Shown here: positions 46,622 to 55,537 of the stretch, in pieces | Layout of the letters: every line of letters begins with the position of its first letter | Position numbering within the stretch: position 1 is the stretch's first letter | Source: Bacillota bacterium | Lineage (GTDB): Bacteria; Bacillota; Clostridia; Lachnospirales; Lachnospiraceae | NCBI GenBank assembly: GCA_023416695.1 | Contig: JAEZGY010000103.1 | Span: 47,507 to 111,506, forward strand | Length of the DNA stretch: 64,000 nucleotides | Reading direction: 5' to 3' | Program-made: the position numbers and the translations under genes | Notes under the pieces: generated by a model | What the model saw: the letters and a program-made list of their open reading frames with translations, nothing else | Told to the model about the DNA's origin: nothing | The model's database searches: none

Positions 46622-47776
46622 TTATGCACTCTCCCATAGCTCTAGCATTCTCTCTAATTCTAATAACCCTAAGCCCTTCATAAGATTACCTACTTCCTTA
46701 TTCGTAGGCCCATAGGCATCTACATATTTTAGTACATAGGCTAGTAAAGTTCCTAGTTCCTTAGGATTTTTTACTAGTCTTTTTAGTAGTTCAGTACCCG
46801 TTTCGCCATTCCCCCTTCCTAGTGTAGCTTTCGAGCTTAGCACATCCCCTACCAGCTCACCAATCAATTTCTTATCAGACTCGGATGCATTAGCTTCAAT
46901 ATATTCTGAAAAACGGTGCAGTATTTTTGCACTACTACTTTCCTCAGCCATAGGAAAATAGGCACTACCGTCCTTGGTACGGATGACGTTGGTATGTCCT
47001 TTCTCGTCCTTATAATACTCAAAGAAAGAATTTGCACTGTGATGCTGTGCGATGTCTGTTACGTCCGGACCGCCATATACATAAAGCTGCTTTACACCAG
47101 GAAGCTTCGATAATAGTGGATGGACAAAATCAGTGCTTAGGCTATAGCTTTTTATCGTATGCCCATTTTGACTAATCTTGTCGGCATAGTTACGAAGAAA
47201 CTCCCTAGAGAAGCCTTGGCTGTCAAAGGAGACTCCCCTGGTTACTTTTGGGGAGAGAATACTGACATATTGTGCCTTATTGCCACCTTTGGAATGCCCT
47301 ATTACGGTAATGTCTTTTGAGGGAAGTGAGTTGATGAATTGGAGTGCTTCCACTTGTGCGTTGGTATCCGATTGGTAGAGTCCCAAGGCATTGTCTTTCC
47401 ATTCCTCTGGGTCAACGGTGCCATGAAAGGCAACGAGAAGGCTCCCTGGATCAATTGGGTCCTGGAATACCAGAGCAAAAGGATGTCCCTGCTTATTTAT
47501 GGGTGCATTTAAGAGGCGAAGGGCTTTAATATTGTCCCGGTCTTTCATATAGCGCAACATAGCCGCCAGTTCAGAACCACTGCTTTCACCGGCATTTAAA
47601 ATATGGTCTCCCTGTGCTTCAAGTAGGTTAAGGGCATTCTCATCAAAGACAGCAAGATACTCTTCTAGGGAAGCGTAGGAACGAATGTCTTGTAACCCCG
47701 GGATGATAGTACGAGTTTTTTGATTCATATAGGTTAGGTTTTCTATCATCAGTAAGTCACTGTCAGTAAGATTCAT
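46622..47776 (-). CDS. Mbeg1-like (DUF2974) alpha/beta hydrolase
   Basis: A 384-residue protein with a lipase-type fold. The nucleophile elbow is VIGHSKGGNKAQY (GxSxG), preceded by the strand LVAFHGTVDPEEW. The start LTDSDLLMIENLTYMNQ and the later SAKILHRFSEYIEA match the Mbeg1/DUF2974 family. Catalytic Ser and an Asp/His pair (FDSQGFS; HHSANSF) are visible. There is no signal peptide, so the enzyme acts in the cytoplasm, probably on an acyl ester. It is transcribed towards the anti-sigma gene and shares an upstream region with the chemoreceptor. Confidence 0.8.
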   Translation of the reverse strand: MNLTDSDLLMIENLTYMNQKTRTIIPGLQDIRSYASLEEYLAVFDENALNLLEAQGDHILNAGESSGSELAAMLRYMKDRDNIKALRLLNAPINKQGHPFALVFQDPIDPGSLLVAFHGTVDPEEWKDNALGLYQSDTNAQVEALQFINSLPSKDITVIGHSKGGNKAQYVSILSPKVTRGVSFDSQGFSREFLRNYADKISQNGHTIKSYSLSTDFVHPLLSKLPGVKQLYVYGGPDVTDIAQHHSANSFFEYYKDEKGHTNVIRTKDGSAYFPMAEESSSAKILHRFSEYIEANASESDKKLIGELVGDVLSSKATLGRGNGETGTELLKRLVKNPKELGTLLAYVLKYVDAYGPTNKEVGNLMKGLGLLELERMLELWESA

Positions 47777-47869
47777 GTTACCCCCTGCAAATAGTGTTCT
47801 GGTATTACTATATGAGAATGCTCCAATATTGTAGTACAGTATTACTTTGAAATATATCGTTGCTTAATG

Positions 47870-47898
47870 TCATAAAACGATATATAATAGCTACAATA
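47870..47898 (+). promoter_or_regulatory. Strong sigma-A promoter upstream of the chemoreceptor leader
   Basis: TTGCTT (47870-47875), 17 bases, TATAAT (47893-47898). Predicted start near 47905, just before the hairpin at 47921. Confidence 0.7.
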
Positions 47899-47920
47899 AT
47901 TACATAATAGATTTGCAGAC

Positions 47921-47961
47921 AAAGACGTCTGACTGGAGTTTACTCCAGCAGACGTCTTTTT
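47921..47961 (+). terminator. Strong terminator hairpin inside the chemoreceptor leader (attenuator or small RNA end)
   Basis: AAAGACGTCTG-A-CTGGAG, loop TTTA, CTCCAG-CAGACGTCTTT, then TTTT. A 17-bp stem with one bulged A, ending 53 bases before the chemoreceptor ATG. No gene ends upstream on this strand, so the hairpin would stop transcripts begun at the 47870 promoter after ~55 bases. Confidence 0.75.
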
Positions 47962-48013
47962 AATGCATAGGAGACAGATGCATGTTACAAGAAAATAAAA
48001 AGGAGGACATGGC

Positions 48014-49525
48014 ATGTTGAAGAAACAGAGACGAGAGGATGCAATAGAAAGGGATCAGAAAACTATTTGCAGAGAAGTACATAGACTGGCTGACGGAGAT
48101 TTAGAGATTGATAAAATGACGTTAGAAAGTCACCAGTATAACGAACTAGCTTCTGATATGGTGGGAATTGCAGCAGAACTAAATGAATACGTCAGAGAAA
48201 TAGCAAGAGTGCTATCCCATTTATCTGTAGGGGATCTATGCGTCAAGGTATCAGAGAAAACGGAGTTTAAAGGAGATTTTATGCCCATAAGAACGGCACT
48301 CATAAAGCTTGTTGACTCCCTTCACATGACCTTTACAGAAACCACAGAGGTCATGAATGAGATGAATAGAATTGGAGAAATCACCAATGTTGCCTCCAAA
48401 ACAGTTGCTACCAATGAGGCACGGATTGCAGATAGAATCTTGCTGGTGGACAATAAGTGCAGGGATCTTTCAGAAAAGGCAGATGCCAATACCAAGAACA
48501 TAAGTAGTGTATCACAAAGTATTCAGAAGGTTAGAGAAAACGTGACTCAGGGAAGTACCTATGTGAGTAATCTTGTGGAGAGCATGGAGCAGGTAGAGGT
48601 GGCCTCTTATAATATTTCAGGTGTCACGGAGCTAATTCTATCAATCTCCTCTCAAACTAAGCTTCTAGCTCTCAATGCATCTATTGAAGCAGCTCGTGCA
48701 GGAGTGCATGGCAGGGGATTTGCCGTAGTGGCAGATGAAATAGGTAAGCTTGCGCTACAGACAACCAATGCGGTCACCCAGACTAGTGAGTTAATACAGA
48801 AAAGTCTGGAGAAAGTAGGCGATTGCAAGACAGAGGTAGAGCATACTGCAGGTAGCTTTGATAGTATAAAAAGTAATATTAAAATAATCTCAGAGGAAAG
48901 TAAGGCAATTGTTGAAACTACTATGGAGCAAAAGACAGATATTGAAGAAATTGTGGCAGCCATAGAGGAAGTATCGAAAACGATACAAAATAATGCGACC
49001 ATTGCAGAAGATAATGCCAAGGCCAATGCCTCCCTATATAAGCAAACCGGTAAGCTAAAAACTCTTCTGGATGCCTATGTTCTAGAACCTGGGATAGACT
49101 CCGCTATGGATCAAGAGGTGCTAATAATGGAAGCCAATACATTCCTTAGGAAAGCCCAGGATTTGATAGACTCCATTCAGCCTAATACAGTGATGGAATG
49201 GGATAAGATGCTTCTTGAAGCAATGGGGAATAAAGAGTGTATCGAATGCGCCTATGTCACCAACAGTCAGGGGATTCAGTGTAGTAGTACAGTTATGAAT
49301 CCAGTCATAGATACAGCCCTACTTTATAACTTTAAGCCTGCCGTTGCTGGAGATAGTCATAAATCTAAAAAGTATTATACTCAGCCGATGCGTAAAAAAG
49401 ACAAAGTCTATGTATCCCATGAATACATATCCAGTGCAACAAAGAATCTCTGTTGTACCTGTGCAAAATACATCCGCGAGAGAAACGGTGAGGAGTATGT
49501 GGTATCAGTAGATATGAAATATTAG
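48014..49525 (+). CDS. Soluble methyl-accepting chemotaxis-type receptor with C-terminal Cys-rich domain
   Basis: A 503-residue protein without any membrane segment. Residues ~25-115 look like two HAMP-like segments (LADGDLEIDKM and LSVGDLCVKVSEK), ~150-360 are the coiled-coil signalling domain with the classic hairpin (LLALNASIEAARAGVHGRGF AVVADEI in two parts), and ~365-503 are an extra C-terminal sensor domain with several Cys (KECIECAYV, IQCSST, LCCTCAKYI). MCPs with the sensor behind the signalling domain are cytoplasmic receptors for internal signals; the Cys cluster may bind a metal or Fe-S. The ribosome site AAAAAGGAGG stands before the ATG. No chemotaxis genes are near. Confidence 0.88.
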   Translation: MLKKQRREDAIERDQKTICREVHRLADGDLEIDKMTLESHQYNELASDMVGIAAELNEYVREIARVLSHLSVGDLCVKVSEKTEFKGDFMPIRTALIKLVDSLHMTFTETTEVMNEMNRIGEITNVASKTVATNEARIADRILLVDNKCRDLSEKADANTKNISSVSQSIQKVRENVTQGSTYVSNLVESMEQVEVASYNISGVTELILSISSQTKLLALNASIEAARAGVHGRGFAVVADEIGKLALQTTNAVTQTSELIQKSLEKVGDCKTEVEHTAGSFDSIKSNIKIISEESKAIVETTMEQKTDIEEIVAAIEEVSKTIQNNATIAEDNAKANASLYKQTGKLKTLLDAYVLEPGIDSAMDQEVLIMEANTFLRKAQDLIDSIQPNTVMEWDKMLLEAMGNKECIECAYVTNSQGIQCSSTVMNPVIDTALLYNFKPAVAGDSHKSKKYYTQPMRKKDKVYVSHEYISSATKNLCCTCAKYIRERNGEEYVVSVDMKY

Positions 49526-49674
49526 AGTGGAAAATTATGTGTTTGAACCATTTATGTGATTACACCATTCTTTTACAACAGTTGTTATGAAGGTTACTTT
49601 TAAGTAAATTGCGAGATAATAATTTTGAGGAAATTACATCACACTAATTTATAAAGAACTAGAAGGGAACTATT

Positions 49675-50589
49675 ATGAAGGTACATCTTGGCTATTGTTG
49701 TGTCTCTATGCTTCATAAAAAGCTTCAGTGCAGTAGGTCCTCTACAAAGACTTATCTCGATAAGCATTCAAGGGAACATAATCATGGGTATTTAATTGAT
49801 AAAACACAGAAAAACCTAGCTGATTTACAGACTTTACTTTGGTTAAACAAGGAAGTAGGAATTGATGCATTTCGTATTCCCGAACAGATCCTTCCACAGC
49901 TAGACCTTGGCTACTACACCATTGAAGAAGTAAGGTCTGATTTGTTGGAAACAGGGAGAGTGGCAAATCAATACCAATTGCAACTTTCCACTCATCCCTC
50001 CCAGTATTTTGTACTGAATTCCTTACGTGAGGATGTAGTGGAACGAACCATCCATTCCTTAGATTTGATTGCCCAAACCTTAGAGCAGATGGAGCTTACG
50101 TTGATTCCTAACATTACCCTTCATCTTGGCATGAAAAATGGGTATGAATCCGTAGAGGCTGCAATCCATACGTTTAGCAAAAACTATAGGAGGCTAGGAG
50201 AGGCAGCAAGAAGCTATCTTGTCCTAGAAAATGACCATGTATCCTTTACGGTAGAGGAATGTTTGAAGGTTCATGAGCAGATTGGAATTCCTATCGTGTT
50301 TGACAACAAACACTATGAATGGAATACAGGTGACTTAGAGTACGAAGATGCAGTAGCAAAAGCAGTAAACACCTGGCCTACGAATCCTTACCGTATCCCT
50401 AAGCTGCATCTTTCTAGCGATCGTGATACGAAAAAACATGCCCATTCGGATTATATTCTGTACTCTGATTATGAACAAATGGTTTCAGCTTTAAAGAAAG
50501 CGGATTGTAAAGAATGTAATATCATGCTAGAATGCAAACAGAAGGATGCCGCGTTACTTAAGCTTAGAAAAGAAATTGAAGAAAAGTAG
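49675..50589 (+). CDS. uvsE: UV damage endonuclease (UvsE/UvdE)
   Basis: A 304-residue TIM-barrel endonuclease that nicks DNA 5' of UV photoproducts. The start HLGYCCVSM is the usual one for UvsE; AGAAGGGA precedes the ATG. Metal-binding His/Glu/Asp motifs are visible: QLSTHPSQYFVLNS, ITLHLGMKNG, LVLENDHVSF, GIPIVFDNKHYEW, KLHLSSDRDTKKHAHSDYI, and MLECKQKD. Length (~300) is typical. It stands alone and is followed by an inverted repeat. Confidence 0.93.
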   Translation: MKVHLGYCCVSMLHKKLQCSRSSTKTYLDKHSREHNHGYLIDKTQKNLADLQTLLWLNKEVGIDAFRIPEQILPQLDLGYYTIEEVRSDLLETGRVANQYQLQLSTHPSQYFVLNSLREDVVERTIHSLDLIAQTLEQMELTLIPNITLHLGMKNGYESVEAAIHTFSKNYRRLGEAARSYLVLENDHVSFTVEECLKVHEQIGIPIVFDNKHYEWNTGDLEYEDAVAKAVNTWPTNPYRIPKLHLSSDRDTKKHAHSDYILYSDYEQMVSALKKADCKECNIMLECKQKDAALLKLRKEIEEK

Positions 50590-50604
50590 ATGAAAATGAA
50601 AGTT

Positions 50605-50661
50605 TATAGCGTAAGTCATCTATGTGTAAGCTTATTGCTTGACACATGTGACTTACGCTAT
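50605..50661. terminator. Long inverted repeat after uvsE, likely terminator
   Basis: ATAGCGTAAGTCA and TGACTTACGCTAT form a perfect 13-bp outer stem; TGTGT and ACACA extend it after a bulge. It ends TTTGT, a weak T tract. Confidence 0.65.
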
Positions 50662-50786
50662 TTGTATTAGATTAGGAATTATATAAAACATTTACATAGG
50701 AAAAGAAAAATATTTTTAAACTCGCAATCAAAAAACACTTATCAAACATCTAATAGTTAAAGTATAAATGAAAGGGGCAATAAGGA

Positions 50787-51260
50787 TTGAATCAAAATGA
50801 ATTTTGCATCAGAGCAATGCAGATTAAAGAGAAGCTTTATCGCGTAGCGTATATGTATTTATACAATAGGGACATGGCGTTAGAGGCGGTGGATGAAGCT
50901 ATCTATAAAGGCTTAAAATCCATTAAGAAATTAAGAGAGCCCAATTATATGGAAACCTGGCTGATTCGAATTCTTATTAATGAATGTAATCATGAATTAA
51001 GAAGACGAAAACGAGAAACTTTCTATGAAGTAATACCGGAATCATCCATAGAAAAGTATGACGGACTGGAGTTAAAAGAAGCCGTATTAAGACTTCCTGT
51101 CGAATTAAAGGAAGTCATTATCCTTCGGTATTTTAGCGATTATACCATTGTAAAAACAGCAGAAATACTTAAAATCCCTCAAGGAACGGTGGTAACTAGA
51201 CAGCGTAAGGTACTGAAGTTATTGAAACTAGAATTAGTAGAAAGAGAGGAAGCTGTATGA
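50787..51260 (+). CDS. ECF RNA polymerase sigma factor (pair 2)
   Basis: A 157-residue small ECF sigma factor, beginning with TTG at 50787, ~10 bases after AAAGGGG. Region 2 is at ~10-75 (YRVAYMYLYNRDMALEAVDEAI; ETWLIRILINE) and region 4 at ~95-150 (LPVELKEVIILRYFSDYTIVKTAEIL). The acidic DAV/E motif usual in region 2.2 is partly altered. The anti-sigma gene overlaps its end by four bases (ATGA), so they are translated together. Confidence 0.88.
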   Translation: MNQNEFCIRAMQIKEKLYRVAYMYLYNRDMALEAVDEAIYKGLKSIKKLREPNYMETWLIRILINECNHELRRRKRETFYEVIPESSIEKYDGLELKEAVLRLPVELKEVIILRYFSDYTIVKTAEILKIPQGTVVTRQRKVLKLLKLELVEREEAV

Positions 51261-52564
51261 ATCGATTAGAAGAATATGAACAATTACATAAAGAATTAAT
51301 GGAAACGCCAATGGAACTTGAGTATACTGTAACGCGGGCAAAAGCTAGATTAAAGAAAAGAAAGCACTTGAAGCGAATTATTATGATTCCAGCCTCTACC
51401 TTACTTTCTATTTTCCTTATTTTTATGATTTCTGTAAATGTATCTCCACAGTTTGCATCAGCCTGTGAGAAGATTCCCATTATCGGTGACCTAGCTCAGG
51501 CTGTGCAATTTTCAGATACCTTAAGTAAGGCAGTAGAAAATGAGTATTACCAGACAGTAGATATTACGAAAAGCCAAGATGGTGTTACGTTGAATGTTAA
51601 ATATTTAATGGCAGATGAAGAAAATCTTTGTATTTTTTATACCATAAGTTCGAAGCAGGGGGGACATTATTTCTATGATCCTAAAGTATATACCACAGAT
51701 GGAAAAGATTTAGAAGGTGTTATTGGTAATACAGGTACAAAAGAGGATCTAAGAATAAAGACAATAAATTTTTCGAAAACTAAAATGCCGAAGCAATTGG
51801 TTTTAGATGGTGATGTGGTTAAGATAACAGATAAGTTCCAGAAAGTCTCTAGTTTCAAGGTGGAACTCAATATTGATCAATCCAAGATTGTAAAAACACA
51901 AGAGCTGGAAGTTAATAAATCATTTATGATAGGTAATCAGAAGTTTATGGTAGAGAAAGCATTCATTTCTCCACTGGCCCTAAAATTACAACTTTCCCAG
52001 ACTAGCTCCAATAAAAAAACGTTAAATGTACTCAACTTTTATGTGATTGATGAGAAGAATCGACAATATGGGTTCCCTTATTCCACTGGAAGCAAAACAG
52101 GTTCTTCTTTGACTTTTTATACGGGAAGTCCATACTTTGAAGATGTTAAGCAACTTACCATGGTAGTAGAAGGTGCTTCATTCAGTGGCAAAGATGATGC
52201 TAGAATAGAAGTGGATTTGAACAACAAAAAGGCAAGTAATCTACCGGAGTTTGCAGAGCTTGTAGGTGTGGTTAATAAGAATGGAGTTCGAAATGTTACT
52301 ATAGGGGTTAATACAAAGGGATTATTGTTACAATCATTGGTTTCAGATGAATATTATGGGAAGAATGGGGAGAAATACCATATTTCTACAACCCAGGCAA
52401 CCCAAGATGCTTATACTAGAGGAAATGGGAATGAGAACACATATGCAAGTCATGTGACAGAAACCTATGATCTGGATAAGGAAAATAATGATACTATTTA
52501 TCTCATACCAAATTATACATCCATTGAGAAATTAGAGACGCCCCTTAAAATTGATATAAAATAG
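51257..52564 (+). CDS. DUF4179-type membrane anti-sigma factor (pair 2)
   Basis: A 435-residue single-pass protein. The N-terminus (~1-35) is a short sigma-binding region, the membrane helix lies at ~38-60 (IIMIPASTLLSIFLIFMISV), and the external part begins SPQFASACEKIPIIGDLAQAVQFSD, the typical opening of the DUF4179 domain (split here as SPQFASACEKIPI and LAQAVQF). It is followed by a beta-rich sensor portion (NVKYLMADEENLCIFYTI). Co-transcribed with the sigma factor. Terminator at 52570. Confidence 0.88.
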   Translation: MNRLEEYEQLHKELMETPMELEYTVTRAKARLKKRKHLKRIIMIPASTLLSIFLIFMISVNVSPQFASACEKIPIIGDLAQAVQFSDTLSKAVENEYYQTVDITKSQDGVTLNVKYLMADEENLCIFYTISSKQGGHYFYDPKVYTTDGKDLEGVIGNTGTKEDLRIKTINFSKTKMPKQLVLDGDVVKITDKFQKVSSFKVELNIDQSKIVKTQELEVNKSFMIGNQKFMVEKAFISPLALKLQLSQTSSNKKTLNVLNFYVIDEKNRQYGFPYSTGSKTGSSLTFYTGSPYFEDVKQLTMVVEGASFSGKDDARIEVDLNNKKASNLPEFAELVGVVNKNGVRNVTIGVNTKGLLLQSLVSDEYYGKNGEKYHISTTQATQDAYTRGNGNENTYASHVTETYDLDKENNDTIYLIPNYTSIEKLETPLKIDIK

Positions 52565-52569
52565 ATGCA

Positions 52570-52604
52570 AAACCAGTGTATATGTTAATATGCACTGGTT
52601 TCTT
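52570..52604 (+). terminator. Rho-independent terminator after sigma/anti-sigma pair 2
   Basis: AAACCAGTG and CACTGGTTT (perfect 9 bp, 14-base loop), then CTTTATG. Confidence 0.75.
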
Positions 52605-52647
52605 TATGTAAAAATTTCATTGAGTTTTAGCGATATCCTTGAGGGTG

Positions 52648-52674
52648 TTGCCTTATAGAAGAATGTGGTATAAT
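52648..52674 (+). promoter_or_regulatory. Candidate promoter for the zinc-ribbon gene
   Basis: TTGCCT (52648-52653) and TATAAT (52669-52674) with TGG before the -10 (extended -10), spacer 15 bases. Confidence 0.45.
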
Positions 52675-52740
52675 AGGGGTATTCTTTGTTGTGTTCATTA
52701 TAAGAGTATAAAATAATGTGTTGAAGGAGAGGTTTACAAT

Positions 52741-52977
52741 ATGAGATGTCCTTATTGTGGAAGTGAAAGAATTGTATTTGGTATTGGTTGGGGCAAATCT
52801 GCCGAAGCAGGAAATGTAGGTCTGAAATATAACACAGGCGGTTTTTTGGGAGCAATAGGTGTGGTGGAAGTATATTCTGACCTTTGTATAGATTGTAAAT
52901 CCTTATTGCGTACATATATCAAAGAAGATACGAATAAAGATTGGAATCACAATCCAGGTAGCCTTTTTAGCAACTAA
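52741..52977 (+). CDS. Small zinc-ribbon protein
   Basis: A 78-residue protein with AAGGAGAGG before the ATG. Two Cys pairs, CPYCG at the start and CIDCK near residue 57, can bind one zinc; between them are Gly-rich turns (GGFLGAIGVVEV). Small zinc ribbons of this type are widespread in Firmicutes without known function. Its single-gene position between two terminators gives no further clue. Confidence 0.7.
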   Translation: MRCPYCGSERIVFGIGWGKSAEAGNVGLKYNTGGFLGAIGVVEVYSDLCIDCKSLLRTYIKEDTNKDWNHNPGSLFSN

Positions 52978-53093
52978 AACTGTTGATTTCAGTTTGTTCT
53001 ATTGCATCAATAGTGTAGCTACACTATTGGTGATGGAGAATTAGATTAGGGGAGAGTATTTGTAGACTGCTAATGATATAGAATAAGTATACG

Positions 53094-53129
53094 CCTATCA
53101 ACTATCAATATAAGGTTGGTAGGTTTTTT
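53094..53129 (+). terminator. Hairpin terminator
   Basis: CCTATCAAC and GTTGGTAGG with one G-T pair, 12-base loop, then TTTTTT. No gene ends just before; the zinc-ribbon gene is ~115 bases upstream. Confidence 0.8.
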
Positions 53130-53147
53130 GTTGCACTATAGGTTTAT

Positions 53148-53290
53148 AGAGGAATTACGGTAGGGTCTATTGCTGCTAATATGATCAGTCATTCAAAAGA
53201 AGAATTCTAGATGGTCAACCAACGATAGTTATAAAACATGGCAACATACTGAAAAAAGCTTTAAAGTCAACACGTATTAATCTCGAATAA
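53148..53290 (+). pseudogene. Internally deleted DUF421 (YetF-like) membrane protein remnant
   Basis: One frame reads RGITVGSIAANMISHSKEEF then TAG; a second frame from 53210 reads DGQPTIVIKHGNILKKAL then KSTRINLE and TAA. These are an N-terminal membrane motif (GSIAA) and the hallmark of the cytoplasmic domain (G.P..VI..G.I....L...R..L) of DUF421/YetF proteins, which in intact relatives are ~80 residues apart. The part between was deleted. The gene is dead. Confidence 0.55.
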
Positions 53291-53442
53291 TATGAATTTA
53301 CAAATATATGGATGTTTTGTATAATTTTTTTAATAAGATATAGAAGGCAAGGTTTTCCAAAATGGATATGATACTTTTACTTATCCTTCCTCAGCCATGC
53401 TAGTGATATAACCACTGATTCGCCTTATGGGAGGTTGATATT

Positions 53443-54066
53443 ATGTCGAACAAAAAACCAAGTGAAAAAACATTATTATGGTCTGTTATTATGAGTTCAC
53501 CTGGCCCGCTGGTTGTAGGAATAGGATTGCTGAGTGGGAGTAGTTCCACTCAGAATGTAGATTTTTTTCGTAGAAGTGCAGAATTGTTGGCAATAGTAAT
53601 GTCTTTTGTGATTTATAAAGTGACTACTAAGAATGATGTATGTGATGAAGAAAGAAAACAAAAATTAGAGTGTGTAGCAAATGTTTTTGTCGGTGCAATG
53701 ATGTGTGTGGGCGGTTCATTTATGGTATTACTTACATTGTTGAGTAATAATACTGATAAAGGAAATGTCATTCCTGGATTATCAATTGCGGTGATGGGAG
53801 TCATTGCAAATTCTATTTTCTGGTACAAATATACACGCTTAAATATATTAGAACCAAATGCAATATTAAAAGTTCAAGCAAGATTGTATCGTGCAAAAAC
53901 ATTTGTAGATGGATGTGTTACGATTGCGTTGTTATCGGTTGTAATTTTTCCAATGAGCCAAATATCGTTTCTACTTGATTTTGTAGGTTCATTGATTGTT
54001 GCGACATATTTGGTATTGTGCGGAATACATACAATATATGAAGTTAAACGACAGAAGGAAAACTAA
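53443..54066 (+). CDS. Cation diffusion facilitator-like membrane protein
   Basis: A 207-residue protein with five or six membrane segments. The start EKTLLWSVIMSSPGPLVVGIG resembles the membrane part of CDF (cation efflux) proteins, including the FFRRSAELLAIVMSFVIYK helix; a second helix pair follows (FVGAMMCVGGSFMVLLTLL, shown as VGAMMCVGGSFM) and FVDGCVTIALLSVVIF. The C-terminal cytoplasmic metal-binding domain typical of full CDF transporters is missing, which also occurs in short family members. The metal is unknown. The ribosome site GGGAGG precedes the ATG. Confidence 0.7.
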   Translation: MSNKKPSEKTLLWSVIMSSPGPLVVGIGLLSGSSSTQNVDFFRRSAELLAIVMSFVIYKVTTKNDVCDEERKQKLECVANVFVGAMMCVGGSFMVLLTLLSNNTDKGNVIPGLSIAVMGVIANSIFWYKYTRLNILEPNAILKVQARLYRAKTFVDGCVTIALLSVVIFPMSQISFLLDFVGSLIVATYLVLCGIHTIYEVKRQKEN

Positions 54067-54112
54067 CAACTATATGAAAATTAATCTTCATCAAAAAGAA
54101 AGGAGAACGTAG

Positions 54113-54143
54113 TTGACAGTATTTCGTGTAAAGGAAGTAATAT
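54113..54143 (+). promoter_or_regulatory. Candidate promoter upstream of the GNAT gene
   Basis: TTGACA (54113-54118) and TAATAT (54138-54143) at a 19-base spacing, longer than ideal. AAGGAG just before gives an alternative reading as the start of a 21-codon ORF from the same TTG. Confidence 0.35.
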
Positions 54144-54199
54144 ATGCTGATTTTACAATGCTTTCATACATATAATACAGTCTGTTACTAAAAATAAAT

Positions 54200-54682
54200 A
54201 TGATAAGAGATATGTTAAGTACAGATTGGAATGATATGATGGCTATCTATTCCCAGAGTCTAAAAAAGGGAGATGTTACGTTTCGAACTGATTGTCCAGA
54301 TTATGCTGAATGGGATGAAGGTCATATAAAGGAATGTCGTTATGTGTATGAGAGTAATGGTAAAGTAGTAGGATATACGATGATAGCACCGACCTCTGGA
54401 AGATCTTCTTATAGCGGAGTAGTGGAATTGAGCATATTTGTAGATGACTCACATTTGCATCAAGGGATAGGAACGAAACTTCTTAAAAAACTTATGGAGG
54501 AATCTGAAAAGAGGGGATACTGGACTTTGTATGCTGCTATTTTTTCCTGTAACCAGGCAAGTATAGAATTACATAAAAAATGTGGGTTTCGCATCATAGG
54601 TATACGTGAAGATATTGCAAAAGACCGATTTGGCAAATGGCAGTCAACGACGATAATGGAATGGCGTAATAGTATCAGATAG
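54200..54682 (+). CDS. GNAT-family N-acetyltransferase, phosphinothricin acetyltransferase-like
   Basis: A 160-residue GNAT enzyme, which moves acetyl from acetyl-CoA to an amine. The opening IRDMLSTDWNDMMAIYSQSLKKGDVTF (DWNDMMAIY and GDVTF seen here) and VVGYTMIAPTSGRSSYSGVVELSIFVDDSH place it near the pat/bar group of amino-acid acetyltransferases. The acetyl-CoA loop is HQGIGTKLLKKLM and the C-terminal NQASIELHKKCGFR is canonical. The start codon has no clear ribosome site. Substrate is unknown. Confidence 0.85.
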   Translation: MIRDMLSTDWNDMMAIYSQSLKKGDVTFRTDCPDYAEWDEGHIKECRYVYESNGKVVGYTMIAPTSGRSSYSGVVELSIFVDDSHLHQGIGTKLLKKLMEESEKRGYWTLYAAIFSCNQASIELHKKCGFRIIGIREDIAKDRFGKWQSTTIMEWRNSIR

Positions 54683-54918
54683 AGAAACACTATGATAATA
54701 ATCCTTTGTATCTGCCAAGACAGGATAGGGTAACGAATAGGGGAGAAGTTTATAGGTTGCATGGTATTTGTTACGAAGGGGGAAGTGAGGACAATAAACC
54801 GGGCTGGCTTAAGGATGCATATCTACAAGGAAAGAACTACTTTAATTATGAAGTAGATAAGAAAAATATTTATCAATTTATTGGGTTAGCCAAGTCCATG
54901 ATAACTGATAAGCAATGA
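54673..54918 (+). other. Possible remnant ORF after the GNAT gene
   Basis: A frame without a Met start reads NNPLYLPRQDRVTNRGEVYRL (only NNPLYLPRQD and GEVYRLHGICYEGG quoted as motif), then KPGWLKDAYLQGKN and FIGLAKSMITD before TGA. Composition is protein-like, but no ribosome site or family is seen. It overlaps the next ORF by four bases. It may be a decayed small gene. Confidence 0.3.
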
Positions 54919-55214
54919 TTAACCCAAAGTGGTTTTTTGCGGAGAGTAATGAAAAGGTTATTTATGTCACAAATGCGAAACAGAATGAGCCTTCTTCTAG
55001 CATTAAAAATAAAAGAAGACTTACCTATGAGGAATTTCTGAGAATTTATCCTTACTATGTAAAACGATGTAATGGAGTTTCTGTATCTCAGGATGCAGCT
55101 AAGGAAACGTATAACCGAGTGTATTGGTATGGCATATTTAATGATATATTAGATAAAAGTGATCTAAATACCACAAATGTATCGAAAACAGAAAGTGAGT
55201 TGCCCAGTAATTAA
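54915..55214 (+). CDS. Hypothetical 99-residue protein
   Basis: ATG 54915 overlaps the preceding frame (TGA/ATG). The protein is polar with a pattern NKRRLTYEEFLRIYPYYV and VSVSQDAAKETYNRVYWYG. No ribosome site is obvious apart from translational coupling. Family unknown, and it may not be expressed. Confidence 0.4.
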   Translation: MINPKWFFAESNEKVIYVTNAKQNEPSSSIKNKRRLTYEEFLRIYPYYVKRCNGVSVSQDAAKETYNRVYWYGIFNDILDKSDLNTTNVSKTESELPSN

Positions 55215-55537
55215 AATTAACTGTGTGGAAGACAATTTAGAAGTCTTGGGTTACAGCTTTCAGTTTGTTCAATATCTTAAGCCAGATACCAATGAAGATA
55301 ATGAGATTACTAAATACTATTAAGACAAAATTTAATGTGAAAGATAATATATAGAAATAGTGAACTTCAACCAAGTCTTTACCTTTCTGGGATAGCGTTT
55401 TTTATACCATAATTATCCCCATAAGAACGGAGGCAGCTAAGCTACTTCGTATTAACAGCACTGGTTGGAATATATGGTTACTTATCGTGCCCACTTTTAT
55501 AATATAGATCCAGAGTAGTAAAATTGAAAGGAAAGGC

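Noticed and set aside
48652..49026. 124-codon minus-strand ORF in the chemoreceptor
   Set aside because: Antisense of the coiled-coil signalling domain; Ser/Ala/Leu-rich composition is a mirror of its codons.
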